Made by a program: the position numbers and the translations under genes
Part shown: piece after piece, positions 1-8,630 of the stretch
Numbering within the stretch: the stretch's first letter is position 1
Layout: every line of letters begins with the position of its first letter
Notes under the pieces: generated by a model
Seen by the model: the letters and a program-made list of their open reading frames with translations, nothing else
The model's database searches: none
What the model was told of the DNA's origin: nothing
Source of the DNA: Plotosus lineatus
Taxonomy: Eukaryota; Chordata; Actinopteri; Siluriformes; Plotosidae
DNA: 64,000 nucleotides
Assembly: GCA_024760905.1 (NCBI GenBank)
Contig: CM045733.1
Span: 37,169,501 to 37,233,500, forward strand
Reading direction: 5' to 3'

Positions 1-1
1 G

Positions 2-1513
2 GAAAATGAGAGAGAAAAAAGAGTAGAAGAGGTGACCGTTGAGGAGCAGGAAGTAGCAAAGATTAGTAAGGGAGAAGTGAGGAGGGCATTGAAGAGGATG
101 AAGAGTGGAAAGGCAGTTGGCCCTGATGACATACCAGTTGAGGTATGGAAGTGTCTCAGAGAGGTAGCAGTAGATTTTCTGACAAGAATATTCACCAAGG
201 TCTTAGAAAGTGAGCAGATGCCAGAGGAATGGAGGAGAAGTGTGCTTGTGCCCATTTTTAAGAACAAGGGAGATGTACAGAGTTGTGGCAACTACAGAGG
301 GATAAAGTTGATGAGCCATACAATGAAGCTATGGGAAAGAATAGTGGAAGCAAGACTAAGGGCAGAGGTCAGCATTTGTGAACAACAGTTTGGTTTCATG
401 CCAAGAAAGAGCACCACAGATGCAATGTTTGCTTTGAGGATGTTAATAGAGAAGTACAGAGAAGGTCAGAAGGAGCTGCATTGTGCCTTTGTGGATCTGG
501 AGAAAGCATATGACAGGGTGCCGAGAGAAGAACTGTGGTATTGTATGAGGAAGTCTGGAGTGACAGAGAAGTATGTTAGAGTGGTGCAGGACATGTATGA
601 GAGATGTAAGACAGTGGTGAGGTGTGCTGTCGGTGTGACACAAGAGTTCAAGGTGGAGGTGGGACTGCATCAAGGGTCAGCTCTCAGCCCCTTCTTGTTT
701 GCTATGGTGATGGACAGGCTAACAGACGAGGTTAGACAAGAATCTCCATGGACTATGATGTTTGCAGATGACATAGTGATCTGTAATGAGAGCAGAGACC
801 AAGTGGAGGAAAATCTAGAGAGGTGGAGGTATGCCCTGGAAAGGAGGGGATTGAAGGTTAGTCTTAGTAAGACAGAATACATGTGTGTGAACGACAAGGA
901 CCCAAGAGGAACTTTGAGGTTACAGGGGGCAGAGATAAAGAAGGTGGAGGATTTTAAGTACTTAGGCTCAACAATCCAGAGCAATGGAGAGTGTGGAAAA
1001 GAGGTGAAGAAGCGCGTGCAGGCATGTTGGAATGGATGGAGAAAAGTGTCCGGTGTGATGTGTGATAGGAGAGTATCGGCAAGAATGAAGGGAAAAGTGT
1101 ACAAGACGGTGATGAGGCCAGCAATGTTGTATGGTTTAGAGACAGTGGCCCTGGGGAAAAGACAGGAGTCAGAGTTGGAGGTAGCAGAGATGAAAATGTT
1201 GAGGTTCTCTTTGGGAGTAACGAGGATGGATAGGATCAGAAATGAGTACATCAGAGGGACAGGACATGTTAGATGTTTTGGAGACAAAGTCAGAGAGGCT
1301 AGATTGAGATGGTTTGGACATGTACAGAGGAGGGATAGTGAGTATATTGGTCGTTGGATGCTGAGGTTGGAACTACCAGGCAAAAGGCCCAGAGGAAGAC
1401 CAAAGAGATTTATGGATGCGGTGAAGGCGGACATGAAGGTCGTTGGAGTAAGAGTAGAAGATGCAGAGGATAGGGAGAGATGGAGGCAGATCATTTGCTG
1501 TGGCGACCCCTGA
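2..1513 (+). CDS. RTE-type LINE reverse transcriptase, 5' part outside window
   Basis: The frame is open from the second base of the window, so the protein continues upstream; the first in-window Met is at 32 and is probably not the true start. The product is the reverse transcriptase (RT) half of an RTE-like non-LTR retrotransposon, which copies its own RNA at the genomic target. Visible RT features in order: a 'GPDDIPVE' segment near the start, 'FGFMPRKSTTDA', 'FVDLEKAYDRVPRE', 'GLHQGSALSPFLF' and the catalytic 'FADD' box (nt 761-772). A 'KYLGSTIQSNGECGKEV' segment and the basic 'RRDSEYIGRWMLRLELPG' tail follow. The stop is at the position shared by all RTE copies here ('CCGDP' end). No frameshift or internal stop is seen, so this is the best-preserved RT copy in the window. 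The apurinic endonuclease half would lie upstream. It is a transposon gene, not a host gene. Confidence 0.93.
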   Translation, partial: ENEREKRVEEVTVEEQEVAKISKGEVRRALKRMKSGKAVGPDDIPVEVWKCLREVAVDFLTRIFTKVLESEQMPEEWRRSVLVPIFKNKGDVQSCGNYRGIKLMSHTMKLWERIVEARLRAEVSICEQQFGFMPRKSTTDAMFALRMLIEKYREGQKELHCAFVDLEKAYDRVPREELWYCMRKSGVTEKYVRVVQDMYERCKTVVRCAVGVTQEFKVEVGLHQGSALSPFLFAMVMDRLTDEVRQESPWTMMFADDIVICNESRDQVEENLERWRYALERRGLKVSLSKTEYMCVNDKDPRGTLRLQGAEIKKVEDFKYLGSTIQSNGECGKEVKKRVQACWNGWRKVSGVMCDRRVSARMKGKVYKTVMRPAMLYGLETVALGKRQESELEVAEMKMLRFSLGVTRMDRIRNEYIRGTGHVRCFGDKVREARLRWFGHVQRRDSEYIGRWMLRLELPGKRPRGRPKRFMDAVKADMKVVGVRVEDAEDRERWRQIICCGDP

Positions 1514-1550
1514 AGGGAACAGCCGAAAGGAAAAGAAGAAGAAGAAGTTT
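1514..1550 (+). mobile_element. RTE LINE 3' tail with (AAG)n end
   Basis: Directly after the RT stop comes a very short 3' UTR containing 'gggaacagccgaaagg' and ending in an (aag)n run. The same tail closes the other RTE copies here (complement at 4852, 51103 and 53993; direct at 33537). Short 3' UTRs with simple-repeat tails are typical of the RTE clade. This sequence is probably what the RTE RT recognises; a related version ends several SINEs in the window. Confidence 0.85.
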
Positions 1551-1693
1551 ACTTATGTAACTGAGGTGACTTGTGCATATTCACAAAATAAATGTGACAT
1601 ATTGAACTAAGATTCGGCTTGATGAAATTGATGGAAATATGATTTCACTCTAGATATCTCACGTAGTCCCGATAGGACGGAATAGGGAGGTGG

Positions 1694-2081
1694 AATTACA
1701 CAATTAAATGAGACTTACCTGTAAGTTGACATTTGATTGTAATTCCACCAACCTATGAAGTACTGAGGGATTACGTGCCCACCCTTTCCACCCTGGCTGG
1801 GAAATATGAAATCATAATTCTACACTCTGTCTGTCTTCCTTTCAGCTTTTCCCCTTTTACTCGGTAGTCGCCACTGCGAATCATCTGATTCGCACGTTTG
1901 ATTTGGCAGAGTTTTTTTTTTTACGTCGGATGCCCTTCCTGTCACAACCCTTTGAGCAAGGGACAAAACCTGATAATCTGCGCATGCGCATCTCTCTCAC
2001 GTAATCCCTCAGTACTTCATAGGTTGGTGGAATTACAATCAAATATCAACTTACAGGTAAGTCTCATTTAATTGTGTAATT
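1694..2081. repeat. Foldback element with 84-bp inverted arms
   Basis: Positions 1694-1777 and 1998-2081 are inverted copies of each other, 84 bp long with one mismatch by eye. They are separated by about 220 bp that contains the RTE-type 3' tail of a SINE. Each arm carries a consensus splice donor (CAG|GTAAGT at 2054-2062 on the plus strand, its mirror at 1713-1721 on the minus strand). No coding capacity is seen. It could be a foldback MITE or an inverted duplication; no flanking TSD was identified. Confidence 0.7.
1827..1972 (-). mobile_element. SINE-A 3' fragment with RTE-type tail
   Basis: Matches the 3' third of the SINE-A copies at 22116 and 25388: the 'aagggcatccgacgtaaaa' box, 'tctgccaaatcaaacgtgcgaatcagatgattcgc' (in pieces) and the 'gccgaaaggaagacagac' end, read on the minus strand. 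The tRNA-like head and body are missing. A single base change here turns 'tttcgg' into 'tttcag', creating a polypyrimidine-AG acceptor at 1845. Confidence 0.7.
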
Positions 2082-2087
2082 AAGACA

Positions 2088-3470
2088 TACTTTTTTTTTT
2101 TTTTTTTTTTAAACATCAAATCAGGTGTGGCACAATTATTAGCACCTCTGATGTTCATACTTTTTGCAACACCCTTTTGCCAACATAACAGCACATAATC
2201 TTCTCCTGCAATGTTTCACAAGATGGGAGAGAACAGAAAAAGGATTTTCGACCATTCCTCTTTGTATAATCTCTCTAAATCATCCAACACCTGGGTTCTC
2301 TCATCTGTACTCTCCTCTTCAGCCCAGTCCACAGGTTTTCAATGCGGTTGAGGTCTGGGGACTGAAATGGCCATGGAAACAGCTTGATTCTGTGTCTGGT
2401 GAACCATTTCTGTGTAGGTTTGGCCACATGTTTAGGGTAATTATCTTGTGGAAAGATCCAGTGACAACTCATCCATGCACCCTAACAAGGTTCCCAGGTC
2501 TTTTTGGAAGAGAAACAGGCTCACAGCACCACTGATCCTCCCCCATTCTTCACAGTGGGCATGAGGTGCCTTCCTGCAGACCCATCTTTTGTGTTCCGTC
2601 AGACCCACTTAGAGTGTTTGTTGCTGAAAAGCTCTATCTTGGTCTCATCTGACCAAAGCACACGGTCCCAGTTGAAGTTCCATGAGGCTCACCGAACTTG
2701 AAATATTTGCTTTTATGATTGTAAATGAGAAAAGTTTTTTTTTCCATGCATGCCTCCCAAACAGCTTGTTTGCATAGCCATAGCCCTGAATGGTTGTTTT
2801 GGAGACTTTGTTACCATTGCTACGATTTGTTGCAATTCTTTAACAGTGAACATTGGAGAACTTTTTATTTCTCTAACCATGCTCTTCACTGTGTGTGGTA
2901 ACAAAATAACTTTGCATCCTTGTGCAGGCTTGTTTACCACTGTTCCAGTTATGTTAAACTTCTTAATGATTCCGCTGACAGCATAGATCTAGGCAGGTGC
3001 AGGCGTGGGGCTATTTTCTTCTAGTCATTGAAGGTCAACCCACATCTGCCTTACTTGAATTGTGTGTTTCTTTGACTTTCATGTGTTGAAGAGAGGAGAA
3101 GAGAAATGGCTTCTGTGGCACATCGTATTTTCAGGGAAACCTGAAGTGATGAAATACTAATTAAATGTTTTCAGATACTCTGGTCAACTTTGTAAACTAC
3201 TGTAAAATGACAGCAATACTTTAATTACATTTATTTCCTAGGAATTGTTAGGGGTGCCAATAATTGTGGAACAGGTGATTTGATGAAAAATAATTATTTA
3301 CTAATCATTGATTTTCCCCTTTAAAATTTACTTGAGATGAAGGTTACATTTTTCACAATTTTCAGTGTGAAAAAAAGTGTGAAAGAAGCTTCTGCAATAA
3401 AAAAATGTAATTTTTTTAAAGACTTTTAACCATCTTATCCAGGGGTGTCATTAATTATGGAAGACAATGT
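2088..3470 (-). pseudogene. Decayed Tc1-like transposon
   Basis: Minus-strand fragments encode Tc1 transposase pieces. The clearest is the C-terminal part at 2275-2472, with 'QDNYPKH' (second Asp region) and 'SPDLNRIENLW' (the region of the catalytic Glu). Fragments at 2713-2940 belong to more N-terminal parts. The right edge reads as a TIR ('gggtgtcattaatta' near 3442) and the left end starts by a 24-base T tract. Many stops and frameshifts interrupt the gene. It is closer to other Tc1 elements than to the intact-looking copy at 34477. Edges are approximate. Confidence 0.7.
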
Positions 3471-3699
3471 ATTTATTTCTGGAAAAGAAAATGATGTAAT
3501 CATAATTAAAAAAAAATAAACTAACATTTTTTTGTTCATCAAACAAAAGATATGAACAAAAATGATTACTTGAATGGAGGAAAAAATAGTACATCCCCAC
3601 ATATTTTCCCACTTAAAATGGCTATAATAACACACAAGTGTATCAGATCAGGCACAGAACATCAGTACTCAGCATTTTGAAGAAGGTTTCCCCTATTTG

Positions 3700-4765
3700 A
3701 ATCTCAGACATTTACTGTGGTATGCCCCTTTCTGTTGAAGTGGCGATATCCAAAGAGCTCTCTGAGGCCCTCAGAAAGAAAATTGTGGCTGCTAATGAGT
3801 CTGTAAGGGATTTAAAATGATATCAAAAGAATTTACCATCAGCCCATTCCACCATCCAAAAAATTGTTTACAAGTGGAGGGCATTTAAAACAAGAGCCAC
3901 CATGCCATCTCTGGCGATTCAAGCAAGTTCACTCCCAGAGCAAACCGCAAGAGGCTAAAAAAAGTCCTAAATTCTCCTAAAATATCATCACAGGAGCTAC
4001 AGCAGGTTCTCGCTACTGTCGATGTGAAAGCACATGACTCTATTATAAGAAACAGAGTACACAAATTTCTGCTTCATGGAAGGTGTGCAAAGAGGAAACC
4101 ATTGCTCTTTAAAAAAGACCCATTAAGGTCAAGCTCAAGTTTGCCAGAGAGCACATAGACAAAGACTAGATCTTCTGGAATATTGTATTTGGAGAACTGA
4201 GTCTAAAGTTGAATTATTTGGACAACAGAACAGAAGACATGTTTGGTGGAAACCAAATACAGTATTCCAGGGAAAGAACCTCATACCAACTATGAAGCTT
4301 GGAGGTGGAAGTGTCATGGTTTGGGGATGCTTTGCTGCAGCATGACCCTGCCAGCTCACCATCAAAGAATCCACTGTGAATTCATATAAAAAAAATAAAG
4401 CTGAAGTGGGATTGGACACTGCAACATGACAATGACCCACAACATACCAGTAACCAAAGCAAAGACTGGCTAAAAACTAAGAAGTAGAGAGTCCTAGAAT
4501 GGCCCAGTCAATGACCGGATTTTAATCCCATTGAGATGCTGTGTGGTGACTTGAAACGGGTTGCGCATTCAGGAAACCCCTCAAACATCTCAGAGCTAAA
4601 AAGAATTTTGCATTGAGTACTGGGGCAAACTTTCCTCAGATTAAAGTCAAGGACTGGAAGATTGTTACAAAAAGTGTTTCCCTGAAGTTAATTAGCCAAC
4701 AAGAATAACACTAATTTTTATGGGGTAGGGTGTCCTAATTTTTCCTACATTATTGCTCATATCTT
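3700..4765 (+). pseudogene. Second decayed Tc1-like transposase
   Basis: The plus strand, read across frames, gives an N-terminal paired-like domain ('ISKELSEALRKKIVAANES' from 3745) and 'STIQKIVYKW'. Further on come 'HDNDPQHTS' near 4425 and 'DFNPIEMLC' near 4520, where Tc1 transposases carry the second Asp and the Glu. Stops and frameshifts occur throughout. The sequence differs from the neighbouring minus-strand Tc1 copy, so these are two families lying next to each other. The right end ends around 'ggtgtcctaatttttccta'; the left TIR was not found. Confidence 0.72.
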
Positions 4766-4851
4766 TTGTTTGATGACTAAAAATGTGTTAATTATGTTGT
4801 TTATTTATAATTAAATCACTTTCCTTTTCAGAAATAAATAAAAGCAATAGT

Positions 4852-5185
4852 CTTCTTCTTTTCCTTTTGGCTGTTCCCTTCAGGGATCGCCATTGCGAAT
4901 AATCTGCCTCCATCTCACCCTATCCTCTGCATCTTCTTCTCTTACACCAACTACCTTCATGTATTCCTTCACCACATCCAGAAATCTTCTCTTTGGTCGT
5001 CTTCTAGGCCTTCTGCCTGGTAGTTCCAACCTCAGTATCCTACGACCAATATATTCACTATTCCTCCTCTGTACATGTTCAAACCATCTCAATCTAGCCT
5101 CTCTGACTTTGTCTCCAAAACCTCTCACATGGGCTATCCCTCTGATGTACTAATTTCTGATTCTATCCATCTTATACCCCATTTC
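4852..5185 (-). mobile_element. RTE LINE 3' fragment
   Basis: Minus-strand ORF 5128-4880 encodes the last 82 or so residues of the RTE protein ('FGDKVREARLRWFEHVQRR' to 'IIRNGDP'), followed by the short 3' UTR and (AAG)n tail at 4852. It is 5'-truncated, as usual for LINE insertions. No TSD was recognised. Confidence 0.88.
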
Positions 5186-5675
5186 ACTGGAGGGCGGAAT
5201 GCAAGGATCATGATGGAAAGGCACGGAACACACTCTACGGAGGAGCTTCGGCAACCGACAGAAAATTGCACTTTCAGAACACCTTCAGAACAACCACAGA
5301 ATGTGCAGAAAGGACATGGAAAGACCGCGATACAATGTCAGAATACATGTGTAAAAGCGCTCAGATCACCTTGGGAATCAGTGCGGACAGCAAAGGAAGA
5401 CCTTCAGACAATTCACAAAACGTTCACGGAAAGCACAGAACGACCACGGCACTACTCCTTTTTAGAAAGAAGACACACGTAATGATCATGGAACAGGCGG
5501 AATGCATGCGAAATGTTCATGTTCAACAACGAAAGACTGAGAAATAGCCGGCGTAACCACGGATTTGTTTCTGATTCCGCCTATACACACGCGGATTACA
5601 CCAATGAAGCTCATTTTCTCATTCAAGTTTATAACTTAATAATATGTATATAATGTAAAATAAATTTAAAATGTA
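5186..5675. other. No recognised feature
   Basis: About 490 bp without a recognisable gene or element. The plus frames stay open for up to 135 codons at 5075-5482, but the protein is low-complexity and resembles no family I know. Short motifs such as 'cagaacrmccacagaa' recur loosely, suggesting old tandem duplication. I make no functional call. Confidence 0.5.
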
Positions 5676-5881
5676 ATATATGTTTGTAATTTACAATAAG
5701 TTTATAATTTACAATATGTTTACTACATGTTTATAATTTACAAGCTGCGACTATATGTTTATAGTTTACAAGATATTTGTTAAAGCAATATATGTTTATT
5801 ATTTACAAGATTTTTAGAATGGACTATATGTTTGTAATTTACAAGATATTTATTAAAGTACTATATGTTTATATGTTACAA
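5676..5881. repeat. Degenerate AT-rich tandem repeat
   Basis: Variants of 'tatatgtttataatttacaag' recur roughly ten times here. They resume at 6662-6760 on the other side of the hAT-like insertion, so the insertion split one pre-existing array. Confidence 0.7.
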
Positions 5882-6492
5882 CAGGGGTTGGGACCCTATG
5901 GCTCATGAGCCAGATGTGGCTCTTTTGATGACTGTATCCGGCTCTCAGATAAATCAGGTGGCCTTTCTTAACAACATAATGAATACATAATTTCACTGTC
6001 ATTTAAATAAAAATACAAAAAAGCCATTAAAAAAACAAAAACAGATGAATAAATCTCGCACATTTAAATCTATACATCTATTTTCAATGCCACGTTACTG
6101 TGGTGCAGCGGAGAGTCAATCCTTTCTATACTTCAGTATGCGGACATGTCCGATATCTTGAAACTCTAATTTTATTGGATTATAACAACAGCCACAGACT
6201 GCGCGTGTTGTTTTTGAGTAAAGAGGTAAATTCCCCTCGTTTTTGATCAGCTCATTTCCATGAAGCCAAGCACAGCTAGCGAGCAATCACAAATGGACAG
6301 ACATGGAAAAACTTCAACCCGCAGACTGGCTGACTGCCAAAACTTGGGACGCGCTTCTTGTCACATAAACACTGCAGCATGTGAGTTGTGCCGTATGGAC
6401 CCTGATTATAGGGTCACAAATAATTGTTGGTCTTCTTTTTCAATTTAGTTGTATTCAGTATTGATTTCTCTCGCGCTCTTAAATGTATCTAA

Positions 6493-6584
<92 letters not shown>

Positions 6585-6661
6585 TGCATATGGCTCTCAG
6601 ACTATTAGATTTTAAAATATGTCTTTTTTTGGCTCTCTTAGTAAAAAAGGTTCCCGACCCG
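5882..6661. mobile_element. Non-autonomous hAT-like element
   Basis: Starts 'caggggttgggaccc' and ends 'ggttcccgacccg', imperfect terminal inverted repeats of the hAT 'CAGGGGTCGG' type. Flanks 5874-5881 (tgttacaa) and 6662-6669 (ttttacaa) match at 7 of 8 bases, consistent with an 8-bp hAT target duplication. Internal 'ggctct' motifs near both ends are typical of this group. A long (AT)n tract (6496-6579) lies inside. No transposase frame survives. Confidence 0.7.
6496..6579. repeat. (AT)n microsatellite
   Basis: About 42 uninterrupted AT units inside the hAT-like element. Apparent YIYI-type reading frames here are repeat artefacts. Confidence 0.98.
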
Positions 6662-6811
6662 TTTTACAATATGCTTATAATGTACAATAAATTTAAAATT
6701 TCACATATGTTAATATGTTTAATATCAATAATGTCTATATGCTCCTTTTATTTGCAACTCCTTCCAGACTAAAAACCATGCACACAAGTCCAAGCCACAG
6801 TGATTAAAAGT

Positions 6812-7302
6812 GATGTGGCTCTTTTGATGACTGCATCTGGCTCTCAGATAAATCAGATAGCCTGTCTTAACAGAATAACTAATAATAATTTTGCTGTCAT
6901 TTAAATAAAAATATTGAAAAAGCCATCAAATAGACCAAAAAAAGATAAATAATTCTCACATATTTTAATCTATACATCTATTTTCCACTCCACTTGCCGC
7001 TGTGGCGCGCGGAGAGCCAATCCTTTCTGTACTGCAGGTGCGGGACGGTCTGATACCTTGAAAACTCTAATTTTATTGGATTATATGCAACACCCTGCGC
7101 GAGTTGTTTTGGGGTAAAGAGGTAAATTTGCCTCGTTTTTGACCAGCTCATTTGTGCAGAGCGAACCCTTTCAACCAAGAAGATGGCGAAAAGTGTGGGG
7201 TGGAAGATGAGGAGTCGGCTACAATCACTGAATGAAGATTTGGAAAGACTTGCATGAAGCCAAGCAGAGCTGTCAAGCTGATTGTCAAAACTTGGAATGC
7301 AG
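6812..7302. mobile_element. Second hAT-like copy, truncated
   Basis: Parallels the interior of the 5882-6661 element ('gatgtggctcttttgatgac', 'ctctcagataaatcaga', 'gccaatcctttctgtact') but lacks the left terminal repeat. It continues through an 'aagatggcgaaaagtgtgg' segment that looks like the start of a hAT-type transposase, which decays within a few codons. Its right side stops at the 5' end of the LINE at 7304, which probably inserted into it. Confidence 0.6.
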
Positions 7303-7303
7303 T

Positions 7304-7451
7304 CCCCTCCTTGAATCGCCACCTTATCGTGGTGGAGGGGTTTGCGTGACCTAATGATCCTAGGAGCTATGTTGTCGGGGGCAAATGCCCCTGGTAGGGT
7401 CACCCAAGGCAAACAGGTCCGGGGTGAAGGTCCAGACAAAGTGCGATTCAA
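7304..7451 (+). ncRNA. Possible HDV-like ribozyme fold (copy 1; copy 2 at 7475-7622)
   Basis: The pairing order matches the HDV nested pseudoknot. P1 is CCCCTCC (7304-7310) with GGAGGGG (7334-7340). P2 is TTGAATCG (7311-7318) with CGATTCAA (7444-7451). P3 is CCAC (7319-7322) with GTGG (7329-7332). A P4-like arm pairs GTGACC (7346-7351) with GGTCAC (7398-7403) and is capped by GGGGC/GCCCC (7378-7391). HDV-like ribozymes at LINE 5' ends are established. Against it: P1 starts with C rather than the usual G, and the P4-P2 joining segment is about 40 nt, longer than normal. The catalytic C cannot be assigned. Confidence 0.42.
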
Positions 7452-7644
7452 AACAAACCCCTAAAGACACGAGACCCCTCCTTGAATCGCCACCTTATCG
7501 TGGTGGAGGGGTTTGCGTGACCTAATGATCCTAGGAGCTATGTTGTCGGGGGCAAATGCCCCTGGTAGGGTCACCCAAGGCAAACAGGTCCGGGGTGAAG
7601 GTCCAGACAAAGTGCGATTCAAAACAAACCCCTAAAGACACGAG
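7304..7644 (+). repeat. Exact 171-bp tandem duplication at LINE 5' end
   Basis: Positions 7304-7474 and 7475-7644 appear identical by eye across the whole unit. Each copy begins 'cccctccttgaatcgccacc' and ends in 'aaagacacgag'. Only the second is followed by the coding region. Duplicated 5' units could act as tandem promoter monomers, or record two tandem template starts. Confidence 0.92.
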
Positions 7645-7785
7645 CCAACAAAGGAAGCAGTCTCCCTTGCCCGGACGCTGGTCACCGGGTTCCCTCCTGG
7701 AGCCAGGCCCAGGAGGGGCTCGGCGGCGCCTGGTGGGCGGGCTCTTCCCCAGGGAGCCTGGCCGGGCCCAGCCCGAAAAGGAGAC

Positions 7786-8630
7786 ATGGGTCCGCCCTCC
7801 CATGGCCCCACCTCCCGTGGGAGGAGTTTTAGGGGTCGGGTGCAGTGTGAGTTGGGTGGCAGCCAAAGGCATGGGTTCTGTCGGACTGATCCTCGGCTGC
7901 TTACTCTGACCTTCGGGACATGGAATGTCACCTCTCTGGCGGGAAAGGAGCCTGATTTGGTGCGTGAGGTGGAGAGATACCGACTAGATATAGTCGGGCT
8001 CACCTCAACGCATAGCTTGGGCTCTGGAACCATCCATCTCGAAAGAGGCTGGACCTTCTTCTATTCTGGAGTTGCTCATGGGGAGAAGCGAGCCGGTGTG
8101 GGTATTCTTGTTGCCCCCGTCTCGGTGCCCAAATGTTGGGGTTCTCCCGGTTGACGAAAGGGTAGCTTCCCTCCGTCTTCGGGTGGGGCGGGTCCTGACT
8201 GTTATTTGTGCTTATGCACCAAATGACAGTTCAGAGTACCCACCCTTTTGGAGTCTTTGGGGGTGTTGGAGAACGCTCCCTCGGGAGACTCGCCGTTGTC
8301 TTGGGAGACTTCAACGCCCATGTGGGCAACGATAGTGTGACCTGGAAGGGTGTGATCGGTAGGTACGGCCTCTCCAGTCTGAATCCGAATGGTGTGTCGT
8401 TGTTGGACTTCTGTGCTCGTCATAGTTTGTCTATCACGAACACCATGTTCGAACATAAGGGTGTCCATAAGTGCACTTGGCACCAGGACACCCTAGGTCG
8501 CAGTTCGATGATTGACTTTGTAGTCGTGTCATCGGACTTGCGACCATATGTTCTGGACACTCGGGTGAAGAGAGGAGCTGAGCTGTCTACCGATCACTAC
8601 CTGGTGGTGAGTTGGCTTCGGTGGTGTGGG
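7786..8630 (+). pseudogene. LINE endonuclease domain with frameshifts
   Basis: The apurinic-type endonuclease nicks target DNA for LINE insertion. It is visible across three frames: 'LTFGTWNVTSLAGKE' (about 7900), 'VERYRLDIVGLTSTH', 'GVGILVAP', 'VDERVASLRLRVGRVLTVI' and then, in the frame from 8208, 'VVLGDFNAHVG' and 'STDHYLVVSWLRW'. The GDFN and SxDH motifs are catalytic in the family. At least two frameshifts, near 8130 and 8210, break the frame. The usual QETH-type segment reads 'GLTSTHS', so the catalytic Glu position is altered. Confidence 0.8.

Noticed and set aside
670..1494. 274-codon minus-strand ORF opposite the RTE RT
   Set aside because: Antisense shadow. The same antisense frame stays open opposite every RTE copy because of codon bias; it has no domain.
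7531..8033. Minus-strand ORFs over the LINE 5' region
   Set aside because: Open by GC-rich composition and by the tandem duplication; the plus strand encodes the recognisable endonuclease.
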